Assembly: GCA_900549745.1 (NCBI GenBank)
Contig: URPJ01000001.1
Location: 62,001-126,000, forward strand
DNA from: an uncultured Collinsella sp.
GTDB taxonomy: Bacteria > Actinomycetota > Coriobacteriia > Coriobacteriales > Coriobacteriaceae
DNA length: 64,000 nt
Direction of reading: 5' to 3'
The notes beneath the pieces were generated by a model. The model saw only the letters and a list, made by a program, of their open reading frames with translations, was not told where the DNA came from and did not search any database. Position numbers and translations under genes: made by a program. How positions within the stretch are numbered: the first letter of the stretch is position 1; every line of letters begins with the position of its first letter. Below are positions 43,085-51,450 of the stretch, one piece after another.

Positions 43085-43951
43085 ATGCCCGGCATGGATT
43101 TAAACGCTTCCGCGCCCCGCCTGCGTCGCGAGCAGGTCGCCGGCATGAACATTCACTACATCATGTGGTCGCTCGATTATTTCCTTGATGTTCAGCAGCG
43201 CCTTGGCTTCAAAACCATCGAGCTTTGGGCGGCCGAGCCGCACGTGACGCTGGACCACACGGGGTATTTCGAGGCCGACAAGCTTCGCCGCAAGATCGAG
43301 TCCCGCGGACTCTCCGGGAGCTCCCTGTGCCCGGAGAACGTGGTGTATCCGTGGCAGTACGCTGCCAGAAAGCCCCTCCACGCGCAGCGGAGCCTCGCTT
43401 ACTTCAAGCACGGCATCGAGCTCGCCGAGGTGCTCGGCGCCCCGTATATGTCCATCAACTCCGGTTGGGGCGATTGGGACGAGGACCGCGAGGAAGCTTG
43501 GAAGCGCTCTGCCGAGCACTTGGCGATTCTTGCGGACTATGCCGGCGAGCACGGCGTGACCCTCTGCATGGAGAGCCTGAGGCCGGAAGAGAGCAACTTG
43601 GTGGTTACACTCGCGGATGCCAGGCGCATGCTTGACCAAGTAGCCAACCCGCACCTTACTCCAATGGTGGACACTACTGCTATGGGAGTCGCCGGCGAGA
43701 GCCTTGAAGAGTGGTTTGCCGAGTTTGGCGATGGTGCCATAAGGAACATGCACTTCATTGATGGCGACCCATACGGCCATCTGGTTTGGGGCGATGGAAA
43801 GCACAGCATGGACGATTTCGTGCGTGTCCTCAACGCGCATGGGTTCGAGGGCTATCTTGGCCAGGAGATCACCGATGGAAGGTATTTCGATGATCCCGCA
43901 GCAGCGGACCGGCGCAACATGGACGCCTTCGAGAGGTATTTTGTCGACTAG
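43085..43951 (+). CDS. frlC: FrlC-like sugar epimerase (TIM barrel)
   Basis: 288 residues, with ATG at 43085 (a second ATG at 43094 is also possible). It has the xylose-isomerase-like TIM barrel pattern: GFKTIELWAAEPHVTLD, CMESLRPEESN (metal Glu), MVDTTAMGV, NMHFIDGD and YLGQEITDGRY. E. coli FrlC interconverts psicoselysine and fructoselysine; the same role is inferred here from neighbours. It starts 8 bases after the amidohydrolase stop. Confidence 0.85.
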   Translation: MPGMDLNASAPRLRREQVAGMNIHYIMWSLDYFLDVQQRLGFKTIELWAAEPHVTLDHTGYFEADKLRRKIESRGLSGSSLCPENVVYPWQYAARKPLHAQRSLAYFKHGIELAEVLGAPYMSINSGWGDWDEDREEAWKRSAEHLAILADYAGEHGVTLCMESLRPEESNLVVTLADARRMLDQVANPHLTPMVDTTAMGVAGESLEEWFAEFGDGAIRNMHFIDGDPYGHLVWGDGKHSMDDFVRVLNAHGFEGYLGQEITDGRYFDDPAAADRRNMDAFERYFVD

Positions 43952-44051
43952 CGCGTAGCTCCCATTCGCGTGGGGCAGTCAACACGCTTGACGAGAAGAC
44001 TTGCAGTAAACGTTGGCGGATTCGTCCGCCGTATCGAAAGGAAGAATAACA

Positions 44052-45020
44052 ATGAACGCACATGATCTCATCGCCGACGCAATCGCCGAAAAGGGCGGTT
44101 TCGATAGCGTCTTCTGGGTTGCCTGCGGCGGCTCCCTCATCGACCTGCTGCCCGCCCATGAGCTGCTTAAGCGCGAGGCGACTACGTTTGCCAGTGAGGC
44201 GTATACCGCCCGCGAGTTCGATATCATGCGTCCCAAGCGCCTGGGCGAAAAGTCCCTTGTTATCGCTTGCAGCCACTCCGGCAACACTCCCGAGGTAATC
44301 GATGCGTGCTCGATCGCCAAGGCGGCGGGCGCAACCGTTATCGCACAGACCGACAACGCCGGCTCCGGCATCGATAACGGTGAGTGGACGTGCTGGGTAT
44401 ATTCGTGGGGCGAGGGAGTTCCGCAGGCGGAGGTACCCGCCGGCATCTCTTTGGCTCTCGCTGCCGAGCTCTTGGATCAGCAGGAAGGTTATGCTGACCT
44501 TGCCGATATGTACGAAGGCATCGCCAAGATGGACCGGATCCTGCCTGCGGCTCGCGAGAAGGTCAACGCCGAACTTTGCGACCGTTTCGCTGCCCTGTGC
44601 CAGGACCACAAGTTCCTGTATATCTTGGGATCCGGTCCCGTGTTTAGCCAGACCTATGGCTTCGCTATCTGCTCGCTTATGGAGATGCAGTGGCAGAGCT
44701 GCGCCTATATCCACTCCGGCGAGTACTTCCACGGCCCCTTCGAGGTGACCGAGCCCGGAGTCTTCTACTTCCTGCAGATGTCTTCCAGTGAGTGCCGAGC
44801 CATGGATGAGCGCGCCCTCGCATTCCTCGAGACCCATACCGACACTCTTATGGTGCTCGACGCCATGGAGTACGGCATGGACCAAGTACCGGCAAGCGTT
44901 CGCGCGTTCCTTGATCCAATCCTGTTCTACGCGATGAACTGTGAGCTGCGCTCCGCTCGCGGCAAGGTGTTCGACCATCACCCGGACGTGCGTCGTTACA
45001 TGGGCATCGAGAAGTACTAG
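44052..45020 (+). CDS. frlB: FrlB-like fructosamine-6-phosphate deglycase (SIS domain)
   Basis: 322 residues from ATG 44052 (AAAGGAAG). Two SIS domains. The first has CSHSGNTPEVIDAC. The second has IHSGEYFHGPFEVTEPG, closely like the catalytic HGP region of FrlB (SGEFRHGPLEIVEPG as I recall it), and the end DHHPDVRRYMGIEKY matches the FrlB tail. It splits fructosyl-amino-acid 6-phosphate into glucose-6-phosphate and the amine. Confidence 0.9.
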   Translation: MNAHDLIADAIAEKGGFDSVFWVACGGSLIDLLPAHELLKREATTFASEAYTAREFDIMRPKRLGEKSLVIACSHSGNTPEVIDACSIAKAAGATVIAQTDNAGSGIDNGEWTCWVYSWGEGVPQAEVPAGISLALAAELLDQQEGYADLADMYEGIAKMDRILPAAREKVNAELCDRFAALCQDHKFLYILGSGPVFSQTYGFAICSLMEMQWQSCAYIHSGEYFHGPFEVTEPGVFYFLQMSSSECRAMDERALAFLETHTDTLMVLDAMEYGMDQVPASVRAFLDPILFYAMNCELRSARGKVFDHHPDVRRYMGIEKY

Positions 45021-45118
45021 CGATTTTAGAACGGGGCGCGAAGCGCGTTGAGACGTGCGAATCCTCGCGCCTCTTCTGCTCGCCGTAGCCACGGCGGTTT
45101 ACCTGAATGGAGATAACC

Positions 45119-45991
45119 ATGGCAGCCTATCCTATAAGCGTGCTCGGCTTTGGAGACAACGTTGTCGATAAGTACGAGCATATCAAGACTATGTATCCCG
45201 GCGGCAACGCAGTCAACTTCGCCGTCTTCGCCAAGAAGCTCGGTGTCGATCGCAGCGCCTACATGGGAATCTTCGGATCAGATGAGGAGGCCGAGCACGT
45301 TATAGCATCGCTTGAGGACGAGGGCGTCGAGCTTCTTCGCTGCCAGCAGGTCCTGGGCGTCAACGGCGCCGCTCGCGTGACCGTTGACAAGACCGGGGAC
45401 CGTATCTTCCTGGGCTCCAATGAAGGCGGCATACGTGGCGACATGCGCTACGTGATAGACCGCTTCGCCGCCGAGTACGTCAGCGGCTTCGATTTGGTGC
45501 ACAGCGGCAACTACTGCTTCACCGAGCGCGAGCTCCCCAAGATCAAGGCTGCCGGTGTGCCTATCAGCTTCGACTTCTCCGATGACTCCACCGACGAGTA
45601 CTTCGAGCAGATTGCGCCATTTGTGACGTACGCCTTTATGTCCATGGGCGACGCTTCCCTGGAGGATATCAAGGCGAAGCTCGAGTGGGTGAAGGCCCTT
45701 GGCCCTCAAATCGTATGCGCGTCGCGCGGGAGCAAGGGTTCCGTCGCCTATGACGGCGAAAACTTCTACGAGCAGGGCATCAAGCCCGTGGCGCCCGAGG
45801 AGCTCAAAGACGCTATGGCGGCCGGCGATTCACTGCTGACGGCGTTTTTGGTCACCTATCTTTCCAAGAAGAAGGCCGGCGAGTGCGGCGAGGCCGCAAT
45901 TCGCGAGAGCTTGGACTTCGCTGCCGGTTTTGCGGCGCAGACCTGCAAGATCGAGGGCAGTTGGGGCCACCCGCTGGTCTACGAGAACTAG
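45119..45991 (+). CDS. frlD: FrlD-like fructosamine kinase (PfkB family)
   Basis: 290 residues; start at 45119 because TGGAGATAACC precedes it (a further ATG lies 12 bases upstream). It begins with SVLGFGDNVVDKYEHIKTMY, then PGGNAVNFAVFAKKLG, the FrlD substrate-binding pattern. The catalytic anion-hole motif is AAGDSLLTAF instead of the usual GAGDS; the Asp is kept. It phosphorylates the fructosamine at C6 before deglycation by the SIS protein. It is the last gene of the operon. Confidence 0.9.
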   Translation: MAAYPISVLGFGDNVVDKYEHIKTMYPGGNAVNFAVFAKKLGVDRSAYMGIFGSDEEAEHVIASLEDEGVELLRCQQVLGVNGAARVTVDKTGDRIFLGSNEGGIRGDMRYVIDRFAAEYVSGFDLVHSGNYCFTERELPKIKAAGVPISFDFSDDSTDEYFEQIAPFVTYAFMSMGDASLEDIKAKLEWVKALGPQIVCASRGSKGSVAYDGENFYEQGIKPVAPEELKDAMAAGDSLLTAFLVTYLSKKKAGECGEAAIRESLDFAAGFAAQTCKIEGSWGHPLVYEN

Positions 45992-46045
45992 TTTTTTGTC
46001 GTGGCGGGGTGTCTTGGGGCGCCCCGCATTGCGTTGGGAGTCAAG

Positions 46046-46160
46046 ATGTCCGTTCGTGCCTGCGCGGCAGGATTTTGCTGTGCCGATGTCTACCAGAATC
46101 TGGATCCCCTGGGTTGCATCCAAGGGGGCCTCTCAGGAGCGCTTCGAGGGGTGCTTCTTG
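46046..46160 (+). pseudogene. N-terminal remnant of a second PfkB-like kinase
   Basis: MSVRACAAGFCCADVYQNLD resembles the first strand and substrate region of FrlD-like PfkB kinases, but the sequence then leaves the family pattern. The open frame runs on to 46294 without PfkB features. A decayed paralogue of the kinase just upstream is the simplest reading. Confidence 0.45.
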
Positions 46161-46484
46161 AGTATATGAAGGCAAAAGGGATATGCAATCTTCACATACG
46201 GCCTTCTTTTAGAGGGCGTTGTCCTTACTCTTTCATCTCCTTGCTTCTGGACATTTTGTCTATAGGCAAGAGTCCATGGTCGAGACCATGGTGAAGTTCT
46301 GCGGCTAGTAATTACTGCATCACATATCTGTTGTTACCTGAGAGGCTCGCTTTTGCGGGCCTCTTTGCGTTGCTATGGAGCCCTGGCCTGTCGATAAATA
46401 ACGCGCCCGCTTGCTGGGGAGCAAGCGGGCGCCGTTGAGCGAATATGTTTGCGGCCATAGCCGCTGCAGGTGATGGGTTGTCGA
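46161..46484. other. Spacer between the fructosamine operon and the PASTA kinase
   Basis: A plus-strand terminator-like hairpin lies at 46341-46365 (AGAGGC/GCCTCT with TTT after it). Nothing else is recognised before the minus-strand terminator at 46403-46432. Confidence 0.5.
46403..46432 (-). terminator. Terminator of the cell-wall/kinase operon
   Basis: A perfect 13-base stem (GCGCCCGCTTGCT and complement) with a 4-base loop, 53 bases beyond the PASTA kinase stop. The minus-strand tail is GTTATTTAT, weakly T-rich. Confidence 0.75.
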
Positions 46485-48431
46485 CTAGTTAGTCGTCGTG
46501 TCGGAATCGTCACCCGAGGCAGAGCCAGAAAGCGAAACCGTCAGCGTGATCGTGCTGTCGGTGGACTGCTTGCCGGTGGGGGAGACGCCCGTAACGGTGG
46601 CGTTTTCGTTGCCGCTCACGGGGTTGCCGTTCTGATCGCAGAATGCGATGTTGTAGAAACCGGCGTTGTTGAGCGCGGTGACGGCGGCGGAGATGCTCTT
46701 GCCGTACAGGTTACCCGGGACGCTGGCCTTGCCGGACTTCTTGGCGATGACGACGGTGATCGTGGCACCGGGCTTCTGCTTGCCGCTAGGGTTCCAGCTA
46801 ATTACGGTGCCCTCGGTAACCGAGTCGTTTTCCTGGTAGCTCACGTCGACGCCAAAGCCAGCCATGTCGAGAGCGTTGCGTGCCTGGGCCTCGGTCATGT
46901 CGGTCAGATCGGGGACGGAGGTGGTGTCAGGACCGCTGGAGACCTTATACGAGATGGTCGTGCCCTTCTCGACTTCCTTGCCGGCATCAGTGCCCTGCTC
47001 AAAGACCTGGCCTTCGTCGGCCTCGTTGGCCTCCTCGGTTGCGTTGCCCTTCAGGCCCACGCTTGCCAGCGCGGCCTCGGCCTGGTCCTTGGTTAGGCCG
47101 ACGAGCTGCGGAACCTCAACTTTCTCGGAGGGCTTGGGGCCCTTGGAGATCACCAGGTTCACCTTGGAGCCCTTGGGCTTCTTAGTGTTGCCGTTGGGGG
47201 TCTGCTCGGCAACCTTGCCCTCGTCGACATCGTCGTTGTAGCTTTGGTCGATGGTGCCGACCTCGAGGCCGGCTTCCTTGATCAGCTCGACGGCAGTCTG
47301 CTGGTCCTTGCCCAGCACATCGGGCACGGTGACCTGCTCGCCGCCAAAGAGTCCTGTGGCAAAGGCCACCACGATGCCGATGACGGCAACGGCTGCCACC
47401 ACGGCGGCGATGATCTTGTTCTTGTTGGATTTGGGCTTTTCGACCTCGTAGGAGCCGGTGGAGCCCGAAACCGAGCTACGGGCGGTATTTTGGCCGCTCA
47501 CGCCCGAGACGGGACGCACCATGGCGCGCGTCTGATCGGAAAGCTCGCGAGTCTTGGTGGCGCCCAGCTCACCGGGGGCACCGATGATGCGCGTGGGCTC
47601 CGAGACGTTGACGGCACGGCCCGACAGGTAGCTGTTGAGCACCTGACGCAGCTCGTCGGCGGTCTGGAAGCGGTTTGTCGGGTCCTTCTCCATGCACTTG
47701 AGGATGATGCGCTCAAGGTCGGCGTCGACACCGGAGTTGATCTGGCTCGGCGGAATAGGCAGCTCGTTGACCTGCTTGAGTGCGACCGAGATAGCGTCGT
47801 CACCGTCAAAGGGAACGCGGCCGGTGGCGCACTCGTACATCACGACGCCCAGCGAGTAGATATCCGAGGTGGGGCCGAGGTCCTGACCACGGGTCTGCTC
47901 GGGGCTGACGTAGTGGGCGGTTCCCAGCACGTTGTTGTCTTGCGTGAGGTGGCTGTTCTTGGCGCGCGCGATGCCAAAGTCCATCACCTTGATGTTGCCG
48001 TCGGGCAGCACCATGATGTTCTGCGGCTTAATGTCGCGGTGGATGATCTCGTGCTTGTGGGCGACCGAAAGCGCGGAGCTGATCTGCGAGCCGATCTGGG
48101 CGACCTTCTTGGGGTCGAGGGCGCCGTGGCTCTTGATGCCGCTCTTAAGGTCGGTGCCGCGCAGGTACTCCATGACGATGTAATAGGTGTCGCCGTCCTT
48201 GCCCCAATCGTAGACGCCCACGATATAGGGGGAGGAGAGACCGGCTGCTGCCTGGGCCTCCTGCTTAAAGCGTGCGGCGAAGGTTGCGTCGCCAGCATAC
48301 TGCGGCAGCATGATCTTGACAGCAACCGTGCGGTCGAGGACCTGGTCCTGTGCACGGTAGACGGTCGCCATGCCGCCTGTCCCCACCTTATCCTTGAGGA
48401 GGTATCTTCCCCCGAGGACCCTCTGTTCCAT
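46485..48431 (-). CDS. pknB: PASTA-domain Ser/Thr protein kinase (PknB/Stk1)
   Basis: 648 residues from the second ATG (48431), which has TTAGGAGC 6 bases upstream. Kinase domain 1-270: GTGGMATVY loop, VAVKIM lysine, HRDIKPQNIM, DFGIARA and YVSPEQ. A disordered juxtamembrane region follows, then a membrane helix (about 335-355), then four PASTA repeats outside, starting at VTVPDVLGK, VEVPQLVGL, TSVPDLTDM and ASVPGNLYG. It senses muropeptide/lipid II and phosphorylates cell-wall and division proteins. It is the last gene of the operon. Confidence 0.96.
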   Translation of the reverse strand: MEQRVLGGRYLLKDKVGTGGMATVYRAQDQVLDRTVAVKIMLPQYAGDATFAARFKQEAQAAAGLSSPYIVGVYDWGKDGDTYYIVMEYLRGTDLKSGIKSHGALDPKKVAQIGSQISSALSVAHKHEIIHRDIKPQNIMVLPDGNIKVMDFGIARAKNSHLTQDNNVLGTAHYVSPEQTRGQDLGPTSDIYSLGVVMYECATGRVPFDGDDAISVALKQVNELPIPPSQINSGVDADLERIILKCMEKDPTNRFQTADELRQVLNSYLSGRAVNVSEPTRIIGAPGELGATKTRELSDQTRAMVRPVSGVSGQNTARSSVSGSTGSYEVEKPKSNKNKIIAAVVAAVAVIGIVVAFATGLFGGEQVTVPDVLGKDQQTAVELIKEAGLEVGTIDQSYNDDVDEGKVAEQTPNGNTKKPKGSKVNLVISKGPKPSEKVEVPQLVGLTKDQAEAALASVGLKGNATEEANEADEGQVFEQGTDAGKEVEKGTTISYKVSSGPDTTSVPDLTDMTEAQARNALDMAGFGVDVSYQENDSVTEGTVISWNPSGKQKPGATITVVIAKKSGKASVPGNLYGKSISAAVTALNNAGFYNIAFCDQNGNPVSGNENATVTGVSPTGKQSTDSTITLTVSLSGSASGDDSDTTTN

Positions 48432-48563
48432 TCCTGCTCCTAACATAACTATTCGCTCAACGATGTGTGTAGTACCTACGATGTGGCCGCTGGGGCCGTG
48501 TGACGCGTTGCCGCTAACCCTTAGGCCGCGGCGCGCCTCGGGTGTCCGATTCGATCATGGGCA

Positions 48564-51434
48564 TCACGCTCCCTGTGCGGCAAGCGCCGCGGTCAGGACG
48601 ATACCGGCGATCTTGGCGGCCTCGACGTCATGCTTGTCGAAATCCTCCAAGGCCACCGAGATGGCGACCGTGGGTGAATCGTAAGGTGCAAAGCCAACGA
48701 ACATCGAGTTGACGTTGGTGCCGCCAGTCTCGGCCGAGCCGGTCTTGCCGGCGACCTTGACGCCGGGGATTTGGGCATCGGTGCCGGTGCCGGACTGGAC
48801 GACGGCAAGCATGGCCTGCTTGACCTGGTCGGCCGTGGCGGAGCTGACGGCCTGACCAAGCGAGCGGGACTGCGTGGTCTTGACCACGGTTCCGTCCGGG
48901 GCGAGTACCTGGGCTACAAAGTACGGGTCCATGACCACGCCGCTGTTAGCGATGGCGGCGGCAATCACGGCGTTTTGCATGACGGTGGTCTGCGGGCCGG
49001 GCGTGTGGTCCATGCCGACAGGCTGGCCGGCGCCGGCCCAGGCGGTCTCCCACTCGGTCATGAGCGACGGGTCGGCCATGATGGAGGCCGCGGAGGTCAG
49101 GTCCTGGCCGAGCTTTTGGCCGTAGCCAAAGGCGTTGGCAAACTGCACGAGCGTGTTTGCGCCAACTTCGTTTGCCACCTGGCCAAAGACGACGTTGGAG
49201 GACACGGCAAAGGCCTGCTGCAGGCTGATGGTGCCGTAGCTCTCGTTGGCATAGTTGGTGACCGGTGCGTTGCCGATGTCCATGGAGCCGGGCGCCTGGT
49301 AGGTGCTGGTAAGGCTGGCGGTACCGGTCTCGAGTGCCGCGGAAAGCGTAACGACCTTAAACGTTGAGCCCGGCGTGTACAGTGCGTCCATGGCGCGATT
49401 GTACATGGAGCCGTCCTCGCCGCCGCCCGTCTGCAGCAGGGCATCGATGTTGGTGTTGTCGTAGGTGGGCGAGCTGGCACATGCGAGCACCGCGCCGGTA
49501 CGCGGGTCGATGACCACTACAGCGCCCTTAAAGCCCTTGAGCGCCTGCTCAGCAGCCGTCTGGATGCGTGAGTCGATGGTGAGCTTGGCGGTGTTGCCCG
49601 GCTGGGTCTGGCCCGCGAGCGACGCGATGGCGTTGTTCCAGCTGGAGTAATCCTTAGAGCCGGTGAGCGTGTCGTTCATGACGCTCTCGATGGCGGTGGT
49701 GCCATACTGCTGGCTCACATAGCCAACCACGTGCGCTGCCAGGTTACCGTTGGGGTAGGAGCGTACGTAGGTGCCGTCCTCCTGCTGCAGCGACTCGGCC
49801 AGCGTCACGCCGTCGGACGTGATGATGGAACCGCGCTGGATGTACTTGGAGCGGGCGATGGTGTGGTTGTTGGTCGGCATGTCCTGATAGTCCTTGGCCT
49901 TGATGACCTGGACATAGGTGAGGTTGCCGATAAGGATGGCGAACAGCGCCGTAAAGGCGAGCACCGCACGGGTTAGACGGTTGGCGAGCGCAACGCGGCC
50001 GAGCACACCGGATTCAGGCGTGTCGAGCAGGCGACGTCGCATACGCGAGCCGATGGAATGGCTGCCGCTGCCGTAGGAAGACGAGGTGGCAAAGCGCGTG
50101 CCCGTCGGGGCGGCGGCAGATGCGACCTGATCATCGGTGATGGCGGCCATGGTGCCGGTGCCGGTAAGCTCGGCCTCGCGTCCGGTCGCCTCGTCACCGG
50201 CGCGCAGCAGGAGCGCGACGATGATAAAGCTCGCCAGCAGAGAGGAGCCGCCCTGGCTCATAAAGGGCAGGGTGACGCCGGTCAGCGGGATCAGGCGGGT
50301 TACGCCGCCAACGATCAAGAAGGCCTGGAAGCTGATGGCGGCCGTAAGGCCTGTGGCACTAAAGGCGGCGAGGTCGGATTTAGCGCGGGCAGCCGTGGTG
50401 AGGCCACGCACGGCAAAGAGCATAAACAGGATGAGCACGGCGCCGCCGCCCAAAAGGCCCATCTCCTCGCCGATAGCCGAGAAGATAAAGTCGGACTCGA
50501 CGACAGGGATGTTGTTGGCCATGCCGTTGCCGATGCCAACACCGACCAGACCGCCATCGGCAAGCGAGAAGAGCGACTGGACGATCTGGTAGCCCTGGCC
50601 CTGGGCGTCCTTAAACGGATCGAGCCAAACCTGGAAACGCACCTGAACGTGAGACAGGAACTTGTAGGCGCCCACGGCTCCGACAGCTAAGAGCGCAAGG
50701 CCGATAACGACATACGAAAAGCGCCCCGTGGCAACGTAGAGCATCAGCAAGAAGATGGTGTAGAACAGCACGGCCGAACCCAGGTCGCGTTCGAAGACGA
50801 CGACGAGCAGGCACACACCCCACACGGCGAACAGCGGCAGCAGCAGTCGCAGACGAGGGATCTTAAAGCCCAGGATCTTGCGGTTGGAGATGGAGAGCAG
50901 CTCGCGGTTCTCGGCCAAGTAGCCGGCCAGGAACAGCACGATAAAGACCTTGGCGAACTCGCCAGGCTGGATGGTAAAGCCCGCGATGCGAATCCACAGC
51001 TTGGAGCCCGAGATCGTGGTGCCGATAAAGATGGGCAGCATCAGCAGGATGATGCCGATAATGCCAAAGGTGTACTTGTAGCGCATGACCACGTCGAGGT
51101 TTTTGACCAGTGCAAGCGTTCCCACCATCAGGGCCACCGAGACAAACAGGATGATGAGCTGTGAGATGGCGAGAGCGGGGGCGAGACGCGTCACGAACGT
51201 GATGCCGATGCCCGAAAGTATAAATACGATGGGTAGGATGGCGGGGTCGGCGCCGGGCGCCAAGATGCGCACGGCGATATGTGCCGCGGCGAAGGCGGCA
51301 AAGAGGCCGATCGGTACGGCGAGCGTCTCAAAGGAGATGGCAGCGCCCGCGGTGAGGACGTACATCGCATACAGCAGGATGACGGGGAACGCCGAGGCGA
51401 TGAGCAAGAGCAGCTCGGTGTTGCGGCGACTCAT
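48564..51434 (-). CDS. SEDS glycosyltransferase fused to a class B penicillin-binding protein
   Basis: 956 residues from the ATG at 51434 (AAAGGGAG upstream). Residues 1-420 are a complete FtsW/RodA/SpoVE unit with about 12 helices and LWIRIAGFTIQPGEFAKV, VVVFERDLGSAVLF and VGIGNGMANNIPVVESDFIF. A 70-residue cytoplasmic linker follows. A new membrane helix (about 480-500) then leads into a transpeptidase with GSTFK (Ser about 695), a SSN motif (AVSSNVVFG) and KTGSAE near the end. It joins the polymerase and cross-linking activities that mycobacteria encode as adjacent RodA and PbpA genes. Confidence 0.95.
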   Translation of the reverse strand: MSRRNTELLLLIASAFPVILLYAMYVLTAGAAISFETLAVPIGLFAAFAAAHIAVRILAPGADPAILPIVFILSGIGITFVTRLAPALAISQLIILFVSVALMVGTLALVKNLDVVMRYKYTFGIIGIILLMLPIFIGTTISGSKLWIRIAGFTIQPGEFAKVFIVLFLAGYLAENRELLSISNRKILGFKIPRLRLLLPLFAVWGVCLLVVVFERDLGSAVLFYTIFLLMLYVATGRFSYVVIGLALLAVGAVGAYKFLSHVQVRFQVWLDPFKDAQGQGYQIVQSLFSLADGGLVGVGIGNGMANNIPVVESDFIFSAIGEEMGLLGGGAVLILFMLFAVRGLTTAARAKSDLAAFSATGLTAAISFQAFLIVGGVTRLIPLTGVTLPFMSQGGSSLLASFIIVALLLRAGDEATGREAELTGTGTMAAITDDQVASAAAPTGTRFATSSSYGSGSHSIGSRMRRRLLDTPESGVLGRVALANRLTRAVLAFTALFAILIGNLTYVQVIKAKDYQDMPTNNHTIARSKYIQRGSIITSDGVTLAESLQQEDGTYVRSYPNGNLAAHVVGYVSQQYGTTAIESVMNDTLTGSKDYSSWNNAIASLAGQTQPGNTAKLTIDSRIQTAAEQALKGFKGAVVVIDPRTGAVLACASSPTYDNTNIDALLQTGGGEDGSMYNRAMDALYTPGSTFKVVTLSAALETGTASLTSTYQAPGSMDIGNAPVTNYANESYGTISLQQAFAVSSNVVFGQVANEVGANTLVQFANAFGYGQKLGQDLTSAASIMADPSLMTEWETAWAGAGQPVGMDHTPGPQTTVMQNAVIAAAIANSGVVMDPYFVAQVLAPDGTVVKTTQSRSLGQAVSSATADQVKQAMLAVVQSGTGTDAQIPGVKVAGKTGSAETGGTNVNSMFVGFAPYDSPTVAISVALEDFDKHDVEAAKIAGIVLTAALAAQGA

Positions 51435-51450
51435 AAGCGGCACTCCCTTT

